From: Archegozetes longisetosus
Lineage: Eukaryota > Arthropoda > Arachnida > Sarcoptiformes > Trhypochthoniidae
Direction: 5' to 3'
Length of the DNA stretch: 64,000 nt
NCBI GenBank assembly: GCA_018873245.2
Contig: JAEMBT020000009.1
Coordinates: forward strand, 14,669,794-14,733,793
The notes below the pieces were generated by a model. That model was not told where the DNA came from. It worked only from the letters and a program-made list of their open reading frames with translations, and made no database searches. Made by a program: the position numbers and the translations under genes. Numbering within the stretch: position 1 is the first letter of the stretch; the number at the start of each line of letters is the position of its first letter. Positions 1-10,662 of this stretch are shown here, piece after piece.

Positions 1-611
1 GTTTTGTGAGATTGAAAGTCGTTTGGATGACCAAGCCGAACGAGATTATGAAAATTGAGATCTTCAAGCTTGTAACTAAGGTTAGATTTTTGTTGATATG
101 AAAACTTTGTAAAGGCAGTTTCTGATTCGTGAGTGTGTTTATCTAGTCTCATATCTAAAATTGCAAGTCGTTCATTATCGATGCGTTTTCTATTTAGAAT
201 TCTATTAATAAATCCAATAGAAAATTCAGCAAAATTGTCATAAGTATATAGACAAACGTTGATGAAAAGTATTCCATGAACTGTTTTAGAGTGCATTGCG
301 TGATAGTCATAAATACTATCATCGTCATCTCCGTTAGTGAGGTTATAGAAGACAGAATCTAAAGTATCTCGTAATCTCACGACTGATGGTGGCAAATATC
401 TACCTGTGTACTCACCAACAAAACCACCGGTAGATCTAAAGTATGAAGCAGGTGAAGATCCGACTACAATTACTCTCAAGCGCTCATAGGTCGGCCAGTG
501 TTCAATGAGGGCTTCTAGCTCTGAGCTCTGCAGAACTTCAAATTGACCACTCTCAGAAAAGAAGTCCCAATAACCTTTTTCTCTGAGAAGGGTTTCCGAA
601 TTTTCAGCCAT
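1..611 (-). CDS. Edge-truncated protein with uracil-DNA-glycosylase-like layout
   Basis: An uninterrupted reading frame runs from an ATG at 611 to the left edge: 203 codons, with the C-terminus missing. Codon use is less AT-biased than in the flanks. From the N-terminus it shows a hydrophobic strand ending in GSSPAS (about residues 52-57), a glycine-rich stretch and a PPS triplet (about 74-76), an acidic run, a second hydrophobic strand ILFINVCLYTYDNF, and GHPNDFQSH near the truncation. This order resembles the uracil-DNA glycosylase family (GQDPYH, PPS, LLLN and HPS motifs). If so, the catalytic Asp of motif 1 is replaced by Ser, so base excision activity is doubtful. It could equally be an unrelated lineage-specific protein. 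A TATA-like box lies about 60 nt upstream. That this is a gene is well supported; the family is tentative. Confidence 0.6.
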   Translation of the reverse strand, partial: MAENSETLLREKGYWDFFSESGQFEVLQSSELEALIEHWPTYERLRVIVVGSSPASYFRSTGGFVGEYTGRYLPPSVVRLRDTLDSVFYNLTNGDDDDSIYDYHAMHSKTVHGILFINVCLYTYDNFAEFSIGFINRILNRKRIDNERLAILDMRLDKHTHESETAFTKFSYQQKSNLSYKLEDLNFHNLVRLGHPNDFQSHK

Positions 612-670
612 TTTGGGTTTCACACTAATTACAAACTATATAGTTATGGGGGTTACTTACATACACACAC

Positions 671-680
671 TTTATATATA
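671..680 (-). promoter_or_regulatory. TATA box of the edge gene
   Basis: Read on the minus strand this is TATATATAAA, about 60 nt before the ATG at 611. A start site about 30 nt downstream would leave a leader of roughly 30 nt. Position and sequence fit an RNA polymerase II core promoter; no initiator element was resolved. Confidence 0.45.
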
Positions 681-689
681 GTGTACGTT

Positions 690-1835
690 CGTTTCTCGTT
701 TTGAGTTGCTAATGATATTGCTTTAAAAAATGAGAGCCAAGAGGAGATATCAGCAATGATGAAACCATAGAAGGTTCTGGAAATTAGTGCCTTTGTTTCC
801 ATCTAGTTTTAAATTAGTAAAATATCTGAACCGCACTCTATTGTTAATAATCATGACTGGAAATTATACGTATTACACACACATTAAATGGATATAAAAA
901 CGAAGTTCATAGATGCGCACACTAAAAATATGGATAAGCTATTAACTCAATACTTATATCAAAAGCAAACAATATATGGTCTCACAGCATTCGTATTGCT
1001 TTCATTTTTTGGGTTTGTTGTTTCATTCTTTGTAAACTAAAGTGATTCTTTCTCGTATCGTCAAGATTTCTGTAACATATTTTATATATTCACGAACTAT
1101 AACTTATATTCAGTCAGGATATATCATTTTTATTACTCATAAGTGAAAACTTTTGGTAAAAATTTCTGAGAAATTATCAAATAAAACTACATTTCATCTA
1201 GCAATGAGTACAATCCAAGTTTCAATTCTCATGAAATTTGCGCACAAAGTATTATTTAATGCTATATGCGTTTAAACGACGTAGCACGTGAACTGAGCGC
1301 AGTCAATTTGAGCGCATACATAATCTAACGCACGACAATTGAGCGCAAAATGTTGAAAATAGAATTTAATATAATTTTGATTAATTATTATTGATTAATT
1401 GAATCAAAACATAAATTTTTTGATTTTAACTCATTGAATTAAATTCTACCTAATTTGATTGAACTAAATTCAGCTTAATTATATCGGATTAAAAGCAAAA
1501 TTTTTAGAAAAGTAATGTAACACAATTTATAATAGTGATAATGTCTGGATTAAACCCGCATGTGTTTGCTTTACAATCGTGTGCAATGACTGCTGCGCTA
1601 TTAAAGCACAGAGTATCAAAATAGTCACATACCTAAGTGTCATTAAATTTTTCAAAACTGAATACAGGTAGAGTTTATTTTTATTTTATTTTAAGGAACA
1701 ATAATGGGGTTTTAATATACAATTTTTTTCGAAGTGTTTGCCTTCGGAAACAACATAGCGAAGGCGAACAACGAATTCATTCATCTCGCGTTGATAGACC
1801 TCTCTTGAGATTAGTGTTTGATGAGTATTAATTTT
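690..1835. other. Non-coding stretch, no gene seen
   Basis: AT-rich DNA without a convincing gene. The only pattern noticed is GAGCGCA occurring three times between about 1,295 and 1,345, plus a related CAGCGCA near 3,185. A 64-codon open frame at 1,637-1,831 matches nothing I recognise. Confidence 0.4.
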
Positions 1836-2016
1836 TTTACAAAAAGTAAAGTAAAAGTATCTTTTTAAAATATATTACTCAAAAAGTACGGAAAAGTAAA
1901 ATATTTACTTCTCTACTTTTTTTAATTCAAAAAAGTAAAAGTATTTTAAAAGCATTTTATTCGAGTAAACTGAAAGTAAAAGTTACAAAACGACGGCAAA
2001 AGAAGTAAAGTAAAAG
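1836..2016. repeat. AAAGTA-rich repeat, probable transposon end
   Basis: Repeated AAAGTAAAAGT-type words on both strands fill this stretch, as in the subterminal repeats of many hAT-type elements. It ends abruptly where homology to the DEG/ENaC locus at 29.4 kb begins (CTAACTGTTATAA), so an insertion or deletion joined the repeat to the broken channel gene. Terminal repeats and target duplication were not resolved. Confidence 0.45.
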
Positions 2017-2017
2017 T

Positions 2018-3033
2018 CAACTAACTGTTATAATTCTGAACATTTCATACACTCGAATAGTAATCGATTGAGAGAAGACTGTATTGTGAGATATTTTCAG
2101 GAAAGAGAGTTTGATCAATGTAAATGTTATAGAAGATGGTTTTATAGTAGTCTTAATAATGAAATTCTGAAAAATGTTTGCGACACTCTGTAAAATATGA
2201 TATAAGAGCAAAATCTGAAGATAAGTTCTTTGATAAGATTTGCAGAAAAAATTGTTTCAATCAGTATTTTCAAAGTGTATACAATGGATATCTAAATATT
2301 AGTGAAATCAAAGCTTATTAAGAGTTGTCAACATCTCCTGAAAGACTATTTTTAATAAAAAAGGCTGAAGAAGTGGAAACATCAATAGTTCATTCACCAA
2401 AAATTATTTTTGTTGGGTACTTGCATTCTATTGGAGGACTCATTTCAATGTGGTTTGGAATCATTTTATATCAGTTAACTTCAGAATAACTCTCATGTTT
2501 GATGTCCTTTAGCACAAATATGTTTTCATTGATAACTTTGAGAAACGAAGTATTCAAACTCAACTTCGATCAAATCAATTCTTATGAAATACTTTCAAAA
2601 TTGAAACAAATTGTTTTTATTGTTTATACCATAATAATGATGAACCAAATTGTAGTTGTTTTTTCTCACCTTACTTTAAATATGAAATATTAACACATTT
2701 TGAAATAAGCAATAGAACTGTTATGCCTAATATCGCTATAACAATGAAACCACATGTAAAAAATACTGATAAGATTATTAAATTATATCCAGATGCAACA
2801 CATTCCTTGTGGGATGATTCGAGATTTCAACACAGTAAAATTAAACGTTTTGCAAACTTAATTGTGAGGCGGAATTACGTCATTTCTCAAAAAATGATGA
2901 TTGATTACAAATTGAAAGAATTCTACGAAATTACAGGAGTCGATCAAACGATCAACACATATAGTATTATAGTTAATAGACGGTTAATCAGTTGTACGAA
3001 AACTGAAATTGAAGTTGAATTTGATCGAAATTG
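2018..3033 (+). pseudogene. DEG/ENaC-type sodium channel relic, C-half then N-half
   Basis: Paralogue of the locus at 29.4-30.5 kb. It begins in the extracellular domain and passes through a second-membrane-segment signature (IGGLISMWFGIILYQL, about 2,427-2,481). It then hits an in-frame TAA, continues into a first-membrane-segment region (about 2,600-2,680), and ends in a post-TM1 segment with YFKYE and a match to the family's conserved Pro-containing strand (open 2,723-3,034). A one-base change in a T run near 2,660 shifts the frame between the TM1 and post-TM1 parts. DEG/ENaC subunits form trimeric sodium channels with two TMs around a large cysteine-rich ectodomain. Here the order is TM2 then TM1, as if one gene's end were joined to the next gene's start. 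Several stops make it a pseudogene. The 5' part is lost at the AAAGTA-rich repeat. Confidence 0.6.
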
Positions 3034-3070
3034 ACATATATATGTATATATATATATATATTTTTTTTAA
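3033..3070. repeat. (TA)n microsatellite
   Basis: An almost pure TA dinucleotide run followed by a T run, directly after the stop of the DEG/ENaC relic. Confidence 0.8.
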
Positions 3071-3435
3071 AGTATAAATATATCTTCAAAGGATATTGAT
3101 TCGAATTATATTATACTTTATGCATATTTAGCTTCTTTAAAAGCTATTGACTATTGTACTTACTGATAGTAGTACGTCAATTCAGCGCATTTGAATTTTC
3201 AGGGAACTTTAAAAAAAATAGAAACTCTAATTTTGTGTTTATTGAAAAATCACGTGCTTATAAAAACTGTATGTGTTAATGTTTGATCATTTTTAATTAA
3301 ATAAATTTGAATTAAGGAAAAAGGGTCTTAAAATAACTATATTTAATGAGAATATGATTATCAATAATGTAATATTAATAATAGAATCAAAATATTTTTG
3401 CTTAATAATCAAAACATGTATGTATAACATTTTGA

Positions 3436-3695
3436 ACTGTCGATCGAATAATTATGTGCCAAATTTTGCGCTCAAAAATTAGGGATCACAATATAGTATT
3501 TTAAAACAACATAAACTCAACAGCAATGGATGCATTATAAAAGTTCAGTTCTTAAAAAGTTTAATAACAAATGTCATATTGTAAAACATCATTAAATTTT
3601 TGTCGACTGGATTTTTAGCATTCCCTGAGATCTATGCGTAAAAAATTGAGGGAAAATGCACAATTTGACACATAATTATTTGATCGATAGTACGT
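3436..3695. mobile_element. MITE-like element with about 35-bp inverted ends
   Basis: The left end CTGTCGATCGAATAATTATG and the right end, read in reverse (CTATCGATCAAATAATTATG), match with few differences, and similarity continues inward through TGYCAAATT. The 260-bp interior has no reading frame. This is the architecture of a short non-autonomous DNA transposon. No target duplication could be fixed, so the superfamily is unassigned. Confidence 0.55.
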
Positions 3696-3699
3696 CCTT

Positions 3700-4488
3700 T
3701 TGATGAAATTTTGTTTTCTGTGAACACCTAATAATCTAGGGGTCTCTATCTTTAAAGTGAATTGATAATAAAGGTGAGTTAAATTCACGTGCAACCCTTA
3801 CTGTCCCTACCTAAATACTAATTCTGTAGTCCAACATCCTTATCCATCTAAGAGTTTATCAATTGAATGTTAACGTTCTTCAAATATCGCAACGCAAGGT
3901 CTCTAAATGTGTGGATCATCTTGACATGCTGTACGCCATTCATATTGAAATTGAAGGTAAAAATTATATATTTGTATCATCTTAATTGCATTTCGACCAG
4001 CTATTTTAGTTAGCATTTTAGAAATTTGAGGAACAGTAGAACTCAGTTATACATGTCACTATATAAACGCCATCTGTCCTTCATTTGTAACACTGGCCTG
4101 AAGAAGGTAAATAGTTGGGGGTTATTATATCAGTGATAATTAAAAGTAAAATCTAGTACTCTGTGCAATACTTGCCGATTTTGAGTGACTTAACTACTCT
4201 GGTCTTGAGACCAAATCGCTATAATATTGGAGTCGAACGTAGTCGAGTTGATTCCAAATCGAGACCGGTTAGGATTAAAATATTTTTGAAAGATTTGAAT
4301 TTACATTAAACCGGAAATTTGCTCTAAATTCTTCTAAAACCTTCTAGAATTTGTGAAAAGTTCAAGAAAGTTAAATCGCATTTTAGACCTGCAGGCTGCA
4401 GTAAACCCCCGAATGAAGATCCCTAATCAGAGATAATTCGTATATAGTTATCGCAAGTACAATCCGCATATCTGTAATCGCAGATTTT
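3700..4488. other. Non-coding stretch, no gene seen
   Basis: No gene-like frame. Near 4,330-4,370 it contains TTCTAGAA-type words and, at 4,388, the word CTGCAGGCTGCA. Both recur in the 48.4-48.9 kb repeat, showing shared repetitive ancestry. Confidence 0.4.
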
Positions 4489-4554
4489 GAGATTATTTTA
4501 AAATAAGGTCTTTAGATGGACACTACTGCCATCACTATAACCATCAATATCACT

Positions 4555-4770
4555 ACTTTAGCTGAAGAAGTGGTTCTTAAAGCTTAATCAAACCATCCTC
4601 AATTTCTAAAACAATGCAAGCAAAACCAATATAAACATGATTTCATTATCATCTTTGGTCATGGATCAGTTGATGATAAAGAAATCATATTTATATCAGT
4701 TTTGCTTGTATTTTTGTAGAGTTTCAGTATAATTTGATTAAGCTTTAAGAACCACTTCTTCAGCTAACGC
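4555..4770. mobile_element. Hairpin MITE, copy 1
   Basis: The left end, reading AGCTGAAGAAGTGGTTCTTA, is repeated in reverse at the right end, and pairing continues inward for about 80 bp per arm (TTAAAGCTTAATCAAA, then GCAAGCAAAACC). The whole unit would fold into one long hairpin. A second copy lies at 49,035-49,242 within the inverted duplication. Confidence 0.65.
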
Positions 4771-5009
4771 TTCTTCTGCAAGCATTATATCTTCAATGTA
4801 CACATTTCTTTAATGTATTAAATTACATAAAAGCAATATATAATTAATAATTTAAATTGATTCAAATTACTATGACTGAAAATAATATTTTAAAGTTTTA
4901 TTGTAAATAAAGAATTGTGTGTATTATTACAATCAAATTCTGGGGAATGTAAAACCTGTTTTGGGGTTATTCAATAGAACAGAGCAGTTTATTCTAAACA
5001 GCCTACATA

Positions 5010-5175
5010 TCTAAAGTTCGACGGAAAGTTCTACATTCTAGAAACGTATGGAGTATTCTAGAGTGTTTTAGAACCATTTATAATATTGCAGAGCTTTCTA
5101 AAACATACTAGAAATCTGTGGGTTCTATGGATTTCTGGAATACTCTACAATCTCGCATATCAAATTCAGAAACAT
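5010..5175. repeat. TTCTAGAA-rich repeat, left copy
   Basis: Contains several TTCTAGAA or TCTAGAAA words (for example near 5,036 and 5,065) and is the inverted relative of the tandem unit at 48,465-48,870. Adjacent DNA to about 5,395 is rich in CGAGTC words, also seen near 48,245-48,330 and 43,340, and looks like subterminal repeat of a non-autonomous transposon. Confidence 0.45.
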
Positions 5176-6222
5176 CATGAAAACACATATAGTATAAAAG
5201 AGGTCAATTTTACAGAGTTGAAAAGCAACTTAAAAATTAATTTTATTAATTGAATTAAATTAAAATCTTTGCTTAATCTCGAGACGAAACCAAATTATAT
5301 CGAGTCGCAGTTTGGATAAACTCAACTCGATTGTTAGAGTCGAATTCAAATCTGCTCCGATTCTACTCGAACTCAGATTGTGTGAAACATTGTTTAAGTC
5401 AAAGTGATCCGCATAGTGAAGCAGCAAATTAGCAAATATAAACAATTTGTCGCAAATATCAATATATTCATTACTTGATTCATCAATAAGAGCATCCAAT
5501 TACATTTCAACCACCTTAATCTTTTCTTTAAACTTTTGTTCTTATTTTTATATAGATTATGGATTATATTAAAATTTTTATCTATCCGAAACTCAGGCAA
5601 CTACTAATCATATATCAGTTTAATTAAAAGCAAATCTTTTAAATATAATCAATAATATTGATAAAGCGAAAATTATGTTTTTAAAAATTATTTATATAAC
5701 TCTATAGATTAACTTGAATAAAATAAAACTTTCCTAAAAACTCATTTTATAAACTAAAAGATTAGTTATCATTGAGAACATACTTAACTTAAATGATATA
5801 TTGTTAATATTAATCGATTTTATAGAAGAAAGTTAAAATTAGTATCGCAACTCAATTATTATCATTGAGTTAATGACTTGAGTCATTTTTTCTCAATTAA
5901 TGATTCATATTTCATAATTTCTTAATAAATGAAATGCATTCTAATGAGAATGACTTGAAATAAGGATTTGATATATATTTTAAGTACTTTTACAAATAAT
6001 AAGAATAATTTATGACCTGAATATATTTTATAGAATGATCCATTATGACTTCGTTTTAATGAAACAATTCAAACTTATTTTGTTAGTAGAAAACAGAACA
6101 GTTATATGTATTAGATCAAGTTTTATTTGTTTGGAGAACTGAATGTGTATTAAAAAAGTAGTATATTTTAGGTATTGAAACAATCAAATTACATTTTGAG
6201 CGCTTTATCCGAATTAGTTTCG

Positions 6223-7828
6223 ATGGCAGAATTATTTTTTAAGATAAATAAAGTACGAAATGCCGTTTTTGTATATTTTATGCCCAATAAGGATGATCCG
6301 TACGAAGGATTGAAAATATTCGAATCATTTGTTATGTCACATTATTTGGTGGTATCTGAATCTATAGACGATTATTTGAATGGAAAACGACTGATTAAGA
6401 GAAAATTAATCGCATTCGTAATTCAATTATGTATTTGGACATTCTCATTGAAATGCTTATTCATCTCTTTTTACAGCAAAAAACCTTTTTTGACAATGAC
6501 GGGAGACTTTACTTATCTGTATTTCAGACCTGATATTTTGAATTTGCTAGTATTCATTTTCTTTTCAGGTATCGCTATTACCGGTATGAATTTATGATTA
6601 TTATCTATAAAATAAAATAAAAACCTCTCAAAACAGCTTATTTTTTAAATTAAGGAATTTTTTTTATGGCTCTGGAGCATAGAAATCAATTTGAATTAAT
6701 AAAGATTGGTCATCAAATAATGAATTTAAATGAATACCAATTGAATGATAAATATTTGGAAAAGTTCTCTGTTAAGTCCAAATTGTCTGTCAGATTAATG
6801 ATTATTACTTCGAATACGGGACCCTTTATTATTTACACTTTTGCATTCATATTCACGACAATGGCTTACTTTGATCCCGAGATGGATTTCTCTATTATTA
6901 TTATGTCGATTTGGTTTGTCATACTAATCATAAGCTTATATTACGCCATTCATATTGTTTTGTCTGGCAGTTTATACACTTATCTAATTTCATTATATAT
7001 AAAATATAGATTTGAACAAATACATGACATGATTGAAATTTATTTGAGAAGAGGTAATTATAAATAATTTTAATTAGTAATATTCACACTCGGATATTAC
7101 GCATAATCTTCACTCAAGCCTATGTGTTTACCTGCAATATCTGATGCACTCGATTAGCCATTGCATCCCATATCCACATTCACAATCGTATTCAGATACA
7201 CTTTTGCTTCAATATATGCCGGGTCATTACAGATTATTCTTTTATCCGACTAACGCCCGATTACAAAACTTATTTTTGCATCACCAAAAGGTGTAATGAA
7301 TTTGACTTAGAAATCAAAATTTAAAATCAAACTTCGTGTTTCAATCTTCTCTTAGGTGGCAACTCTTTATTGGAATATATAATCCATGATCATAATAGAT
7401 GTTGTGTAATAGTCGATCGAATCAATAGTAACATAAAATTTATTGCTTTTATGTATTACTACTTAGCTGTCCCAGCATTTGACTTACTGGTCATACTATC
7501 AATCCACCGAGAAGTTGATACTCTTAATCGAACTTTAGCTTTTATCTTAATTGTAGTATCAGTTTTTCTGCTTTTCGTAATCAATTATTCACCGTCTATG
7601 GTCCCAAAAGCAGTTAGTCGATCATATAATAAATTAAGTTCAATAATAATTCGTAAACCAATATCTATAGTATTAAAATTGAAAGTTTTGGGTTTAATTG
7701 AGAAGCTTTCAGGTCCTGTTATTGGTTTTTATTGTCTTAATCTTTTTCCGTTTACTAATTATGAGTTTTATTTATTCATTACTAATTGTGTTAAGCATTG
7801 TTTACTTTTGATTGATTTCCTTGGCTAA
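6223..7828 (+). CDS. Gustatory-receptor-like 7TM chemoreceptor, copy A (3 exons)
   Basis: Exons 6,223-6,583, 6,655-7,053 and 7,356-7,828 join in frame through two phase-1 introns (donors GGTATGAA and GGTAATTA; acceptors TTAAG and CTTAG) into 410 residues. Exon 1 carries a cytoplasmic N-terminus with a PYEGLKIFESF motif and TM1-2. Exon 2 carries TM3-4 with MSIWFVILIISLYY. Exon 3 carries TM5-7, with SIHREVDTLNR before TM6 and SGPVIGFYC through TM7. Arthropod gustatory receptors are odorant- or tastant-gated cation channels in sensory neurons, and length and TM layout fit. The canonical TY...QF motif of TM7 is not exact, so a sister 7TM family remains possible. The ATG was chosen because all full copies give the same exon-1 length from it and copy D has a stop just upstream. 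Intact. Confidence 0.7.
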
Positions 7829-7968
7829 TAACTAATAAATTGAAAAAAGCTTGTCCTTCAAAATGTAATTTAATTTTCGATTGTATAAAATTTTTAATTT
7901 TACACTATCTCTCATAAGTATGGAAATAAGAGTAATTATCTCGAGTCTTGGCTTTGACTGAATATAAT

Positions 7969-8036
7969 TAGATATTTGCGGAATCGGTTCAGCGGTGTCT
8001 TGCGCCGAATATTCCGAATATAACCGCCGAAATATA
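7969..8036 (+). mobile_element. hAT-type element end stranded beside fragment B
   Basis: Begins TAGATATTTGCGGAATCGG, nearly identical to the right terminal repeat of the hAT-type element at 50,833-51,407, and lies at the same position in the 3' flank of a receptor gene. Only about 68 bp remain; the rest was deleted together with the start of exon 3 of the next receptor. Confidence 0.6.
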
Positions 8037-8315
8037 ACTATAATAGGAGCTTTCCTACTTTTCGGAATCAATTATTCATTGTTTATGGTCCCAAAAGCAG
8101 TTAATATCGCATATAGTAACTTAAGCTCAATAATAGCTCGAAAACAAATAGTTATAGTATTAAAATTAAAAATTCTGAATTTGATTGAGAAGTTTTCGGG
8201 TCCTGTTATTGGTTTTTATTGTCTTTATATTTTTCCGTTTACTAATTATGAATTTTATTTATTCACTGCTAATTGTGTTAAGTATTTTTTACTTTTAATG
8301 GATTTATTTGGCTAA
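8036..8315 (+). pseudogene. Receptor exon-3 fragment B
   Basis: Carries only the second half of receptor exon 3, from TM6 to the stop, with MVPKAVNIAYSNLSS and SGPVIGFYC intact. Its 5' boundary is a junction with a stranded transposon end, so the apparent upstream frame (SCAEYSEYNRRN) is transposon sequence. No exons 1-2 accompany it. It is the inverted-duplicate partner of fragment E at 45,458-45,736. Confidence 0.8.
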
Positions 8316-8730
8316 TAATTAAGTCATTGGAAAGCGTATTGACCTTCAAAACGTAATTTGGTTTCTGATAGCATAAAATTTTCAATTGCATCGATAAAAA
8401 TGAATACTTAAGAATGAACTTCATATTCAAAGGACTAGGCCTGATCGAAATCGCCAGGACTGCTACACATATCTCGTCAAACTATTGTTTTGATAGATGA
8501 ATGTAAATAATTTCCACTGATTAATTCGATATGAAGAAATTTACGGTTCACTTCAAATATTTGGAAATGAAAATATTGTTCAGAACTACATACTCAAAAT
8601 ATTTTGTTCTTGGCTATTGTTCTAAATGTACTGCACCAATAATCATTGTATATCTTAAAATATTCAATTAATAATATCTTAATATCCTAACCTTAGTGCT
8701 ATAATGCGCTAACTCAGAAAAGTCTGTTAT

Positions 8731-9444
8731 GGAGAAAGAGCTTATCAAACTTCCTATGGGGAAATTGGCTTAAGTCCAAATTTAACCAAACCTCTCAGGT
8801 TTTCCTAGTGACTGCAACTTTTATAATTACCACCTTCATGTATCTCTAACAGGGGACTGTCAAAATGGAAAAATATTAAAAACTTTAAGATCCAATTTCT
8901 CTAAAACCTATTATTGTAGATCAATGAAGCATATGCATGTATATATCTAAAATATGTATTTAATGAGTTATATGAGGAGTGTTCCATAACTTTCAAACGA
9001 TTACGAATTTTTTACATTGATTTATGTTAGCCCTCGAGTTCCGACCCAATCTTTGTGGGATGATACGCGTACTTGTGTAACACATAAAATGCAGTTGAGA
9101 TTGGGTCGGAACTCAAGGGCTAACATATTGGAAATTAATTTTTAAAAATTCGTAATCGATTTTTAACTGTTTGAAAGTTATGGAACACTCCTTCATATAA
9201 CTCATTAAATACATATTTTAGATATATACATGCATATAAAGTTTCATTGATCTACAATTATAGGTTTTAGAGAAATTGGATCTTAAAGTTTTTAATATTT
9301 TTCCATTTTGACAGTCCCCTGTTAGAGATACATGAAGGTGGTAATTATAAAAGTTGCTTAGTTTTTCACTAGGAATAGCCCTGAGAGGTTTGGTTAAATT
9401 TGGACTTAAGCCAATTTCCACATAGGAAGTTTGACAAGCTCTTT
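8731..9444. mobile_element. Foldback element of about 714 bp inserted beside receptor exon 3
   Basis: Two arms of roughly 325-350 bp are near-perfect reverse complements, meeting at a centre where GAGTTCCGACCCAATC faces GATTGGGTCGGAACTC with a loop of about 40 nt. Outer ends read AAAGAGCTTATCAAACTTCC and its complement. The left boundary is proved by comparison with 45,041: homology stops exactly after GTTATGG. The right end abuts receptor exon-3 sequence (copy C). No coding capacity. Frames within the arms are incidental. Confidence 0.75.
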
Positions 9445-9826
9445 ATGTGTTTTATATTTTATTACTTAACTGTCCCAGCACTTGACTTAGTGGTCACACT
9501 ATCAATCCACCGAGAAGTTGATACTTTTACTCGAATTCTGGCCATTATTACAACTATAATAGGACCTTTCCTACTTTTTGCAATCAATTATTCATTGTCT
9601 ATGGTCCCAAAAGCAGTTAATATCGCATATAATAACTTGAGCTCAATAATAGCTCGAAATCAGATAGTTATAGTATTAAAGTTGAAAATTCTGAGCTTGA
9701 TTGAGAAGCTTTCTGGTCCTGTTATTGGCTTTTATTGTCTCTATATTTTTTGTTTACTAACTGTGAATTTTATTCATTCACTGCTAATTGTGTTAAGTAT
9801 TTTATACTTTTAATGGATTTATTTGG
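9445..9826 (+). pseudogene. Receptor exon-3 fragment C
   Basis: Begins inside TM5 (FYYLTVPALDLVVTLSIHRE) directly after the foldback element, so the first part of exon 3 and exons 1-2 are missing. TM6 and the MVPKAVNIAYNNLSS region are present. A one-base deletion near 9,752 (TTTTTTGTTTAC where relatives have TTTTTCCGTTTAC) shifts the frame within TM7 and creates an early stop. The 3' flank to about 10,200 resembles that of fragment B. Confidence 0.8.
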
Positions 9827-10535
9827 CTAATAACTAATAAATTGAATAAGGCATTATCCTCCAAAATGTAATTTAGCTTCGATTGCATAAAATTTTTAAT
9901 TGTATTTATAATGATACAAAAACGAATGCTTACGAATCAACTTCGTATTTAAAGGACTAAACATGATCGAAATCGTCAGGAGGCTACACTGGTCAAATTA
10001 TAGTTCGACATAAATCAGTTTTACCTATTTATTCGATATGAAGAAATTTACGATTCACTTCAAATATTTGAAAATGAAAACATTGTCCAGAGCTACATAC
10101 TCAATATATTTTGTTCTTAACTAATTTATTTGTCCTAATTGTACTGCACCACGAAACATTGTATACTTATAATAATTCAATTAATAACATCTTAATATGT
10201 GTTTTGTTTCGCGGTTGTATTTCGAAACTACTTTCGCAAGATAATAAAATATCTTGTGTCATCCGCTTTTGTCTATGTTCAGTTTATTACAAAATATTCA
10301 TTAAGACGGCTGAAAAGTGATTACATATTTAAATTTCTTTATTGTAAAGAGGTATTGAAATAATACTTTAGTATTATATCTGGTGGTGGAAAAGTTTTTG
10401 CTTTGGTAAGAAAATAAATTGCAATGTCTATGATTCTTTGCAAACCAGTAGTATAGAGAGAGTTTTATCTAAACATCAAAGTGTGTAAAGCGTGCGTATA
10501 TTTCAAGTAGTAAAACATTATCGATGACAACACTC
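9827..10535. other. Receptor 3' flank and unassigned DNA
   Basis: 9,830-10,200 is homologous to the flank downstream of fragment B (8,316-8,700). A 69-codon frame at 10,111-10,320 spans the end of that homology and was not recognised. Nothing else is supported. Confidence 0.45.
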
Positions 10536-10662
10536 AAAGTCTTAAGTTTCGTACAGCAATCCAGTTCTTAGTTCTACAAATGAAGCATTTATTGTCTTCT
10601 GTACAGAGGGCAGTAAATGCTTCATTTGTAGAATTAAGAACTGGATTGTTGCACAAAACTTG
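10536..10662. repeat. Short perfect-arm hairpin (MITE-like)
   Basis: Arms of about 47 bp (CAATCCAGTTCTTAGTTCTA and TACAAATGAAGCATTTA on the left, with the reverse complement on the right) flank a loop of about 25 nt. It could be a tiny non-autonomous transposon; an RNA hairpin is not excluded. Confidence 0.6.

Larger units (their letters stand above)
4489..8730 (+). repeat. Left arm of 4.2-kb inverted segmental duplication
   Basis: Matches 45,041-49,308 in reverse orientation. Homology starts at TTTTGAGATTATTTTAAAAT and runs through a hairpin MITE, the receptor upstream region, receptor A, fragment B and its 3' flank. It ends at GTCTGTTATGG, where a foldback element begins on this side and unrelated sequence begins on the other. 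The arms are nearly equal in length. The arms contain receptor genes A (intact) and G (2-bp frameshift) respectively. Confidence 0.8.

Noticed and set aside
9218-9421. 67-codon minus-strand gene
   Set aside because: It falls wholly within an arm of the foldback element at 8,731-9,444.
10111-10320. Extra C-terminal exon of receptor C
   Set aside because: All intact receptor copies end at a stop in exon 3 with TM7 complete, so no further coding exon is needed.
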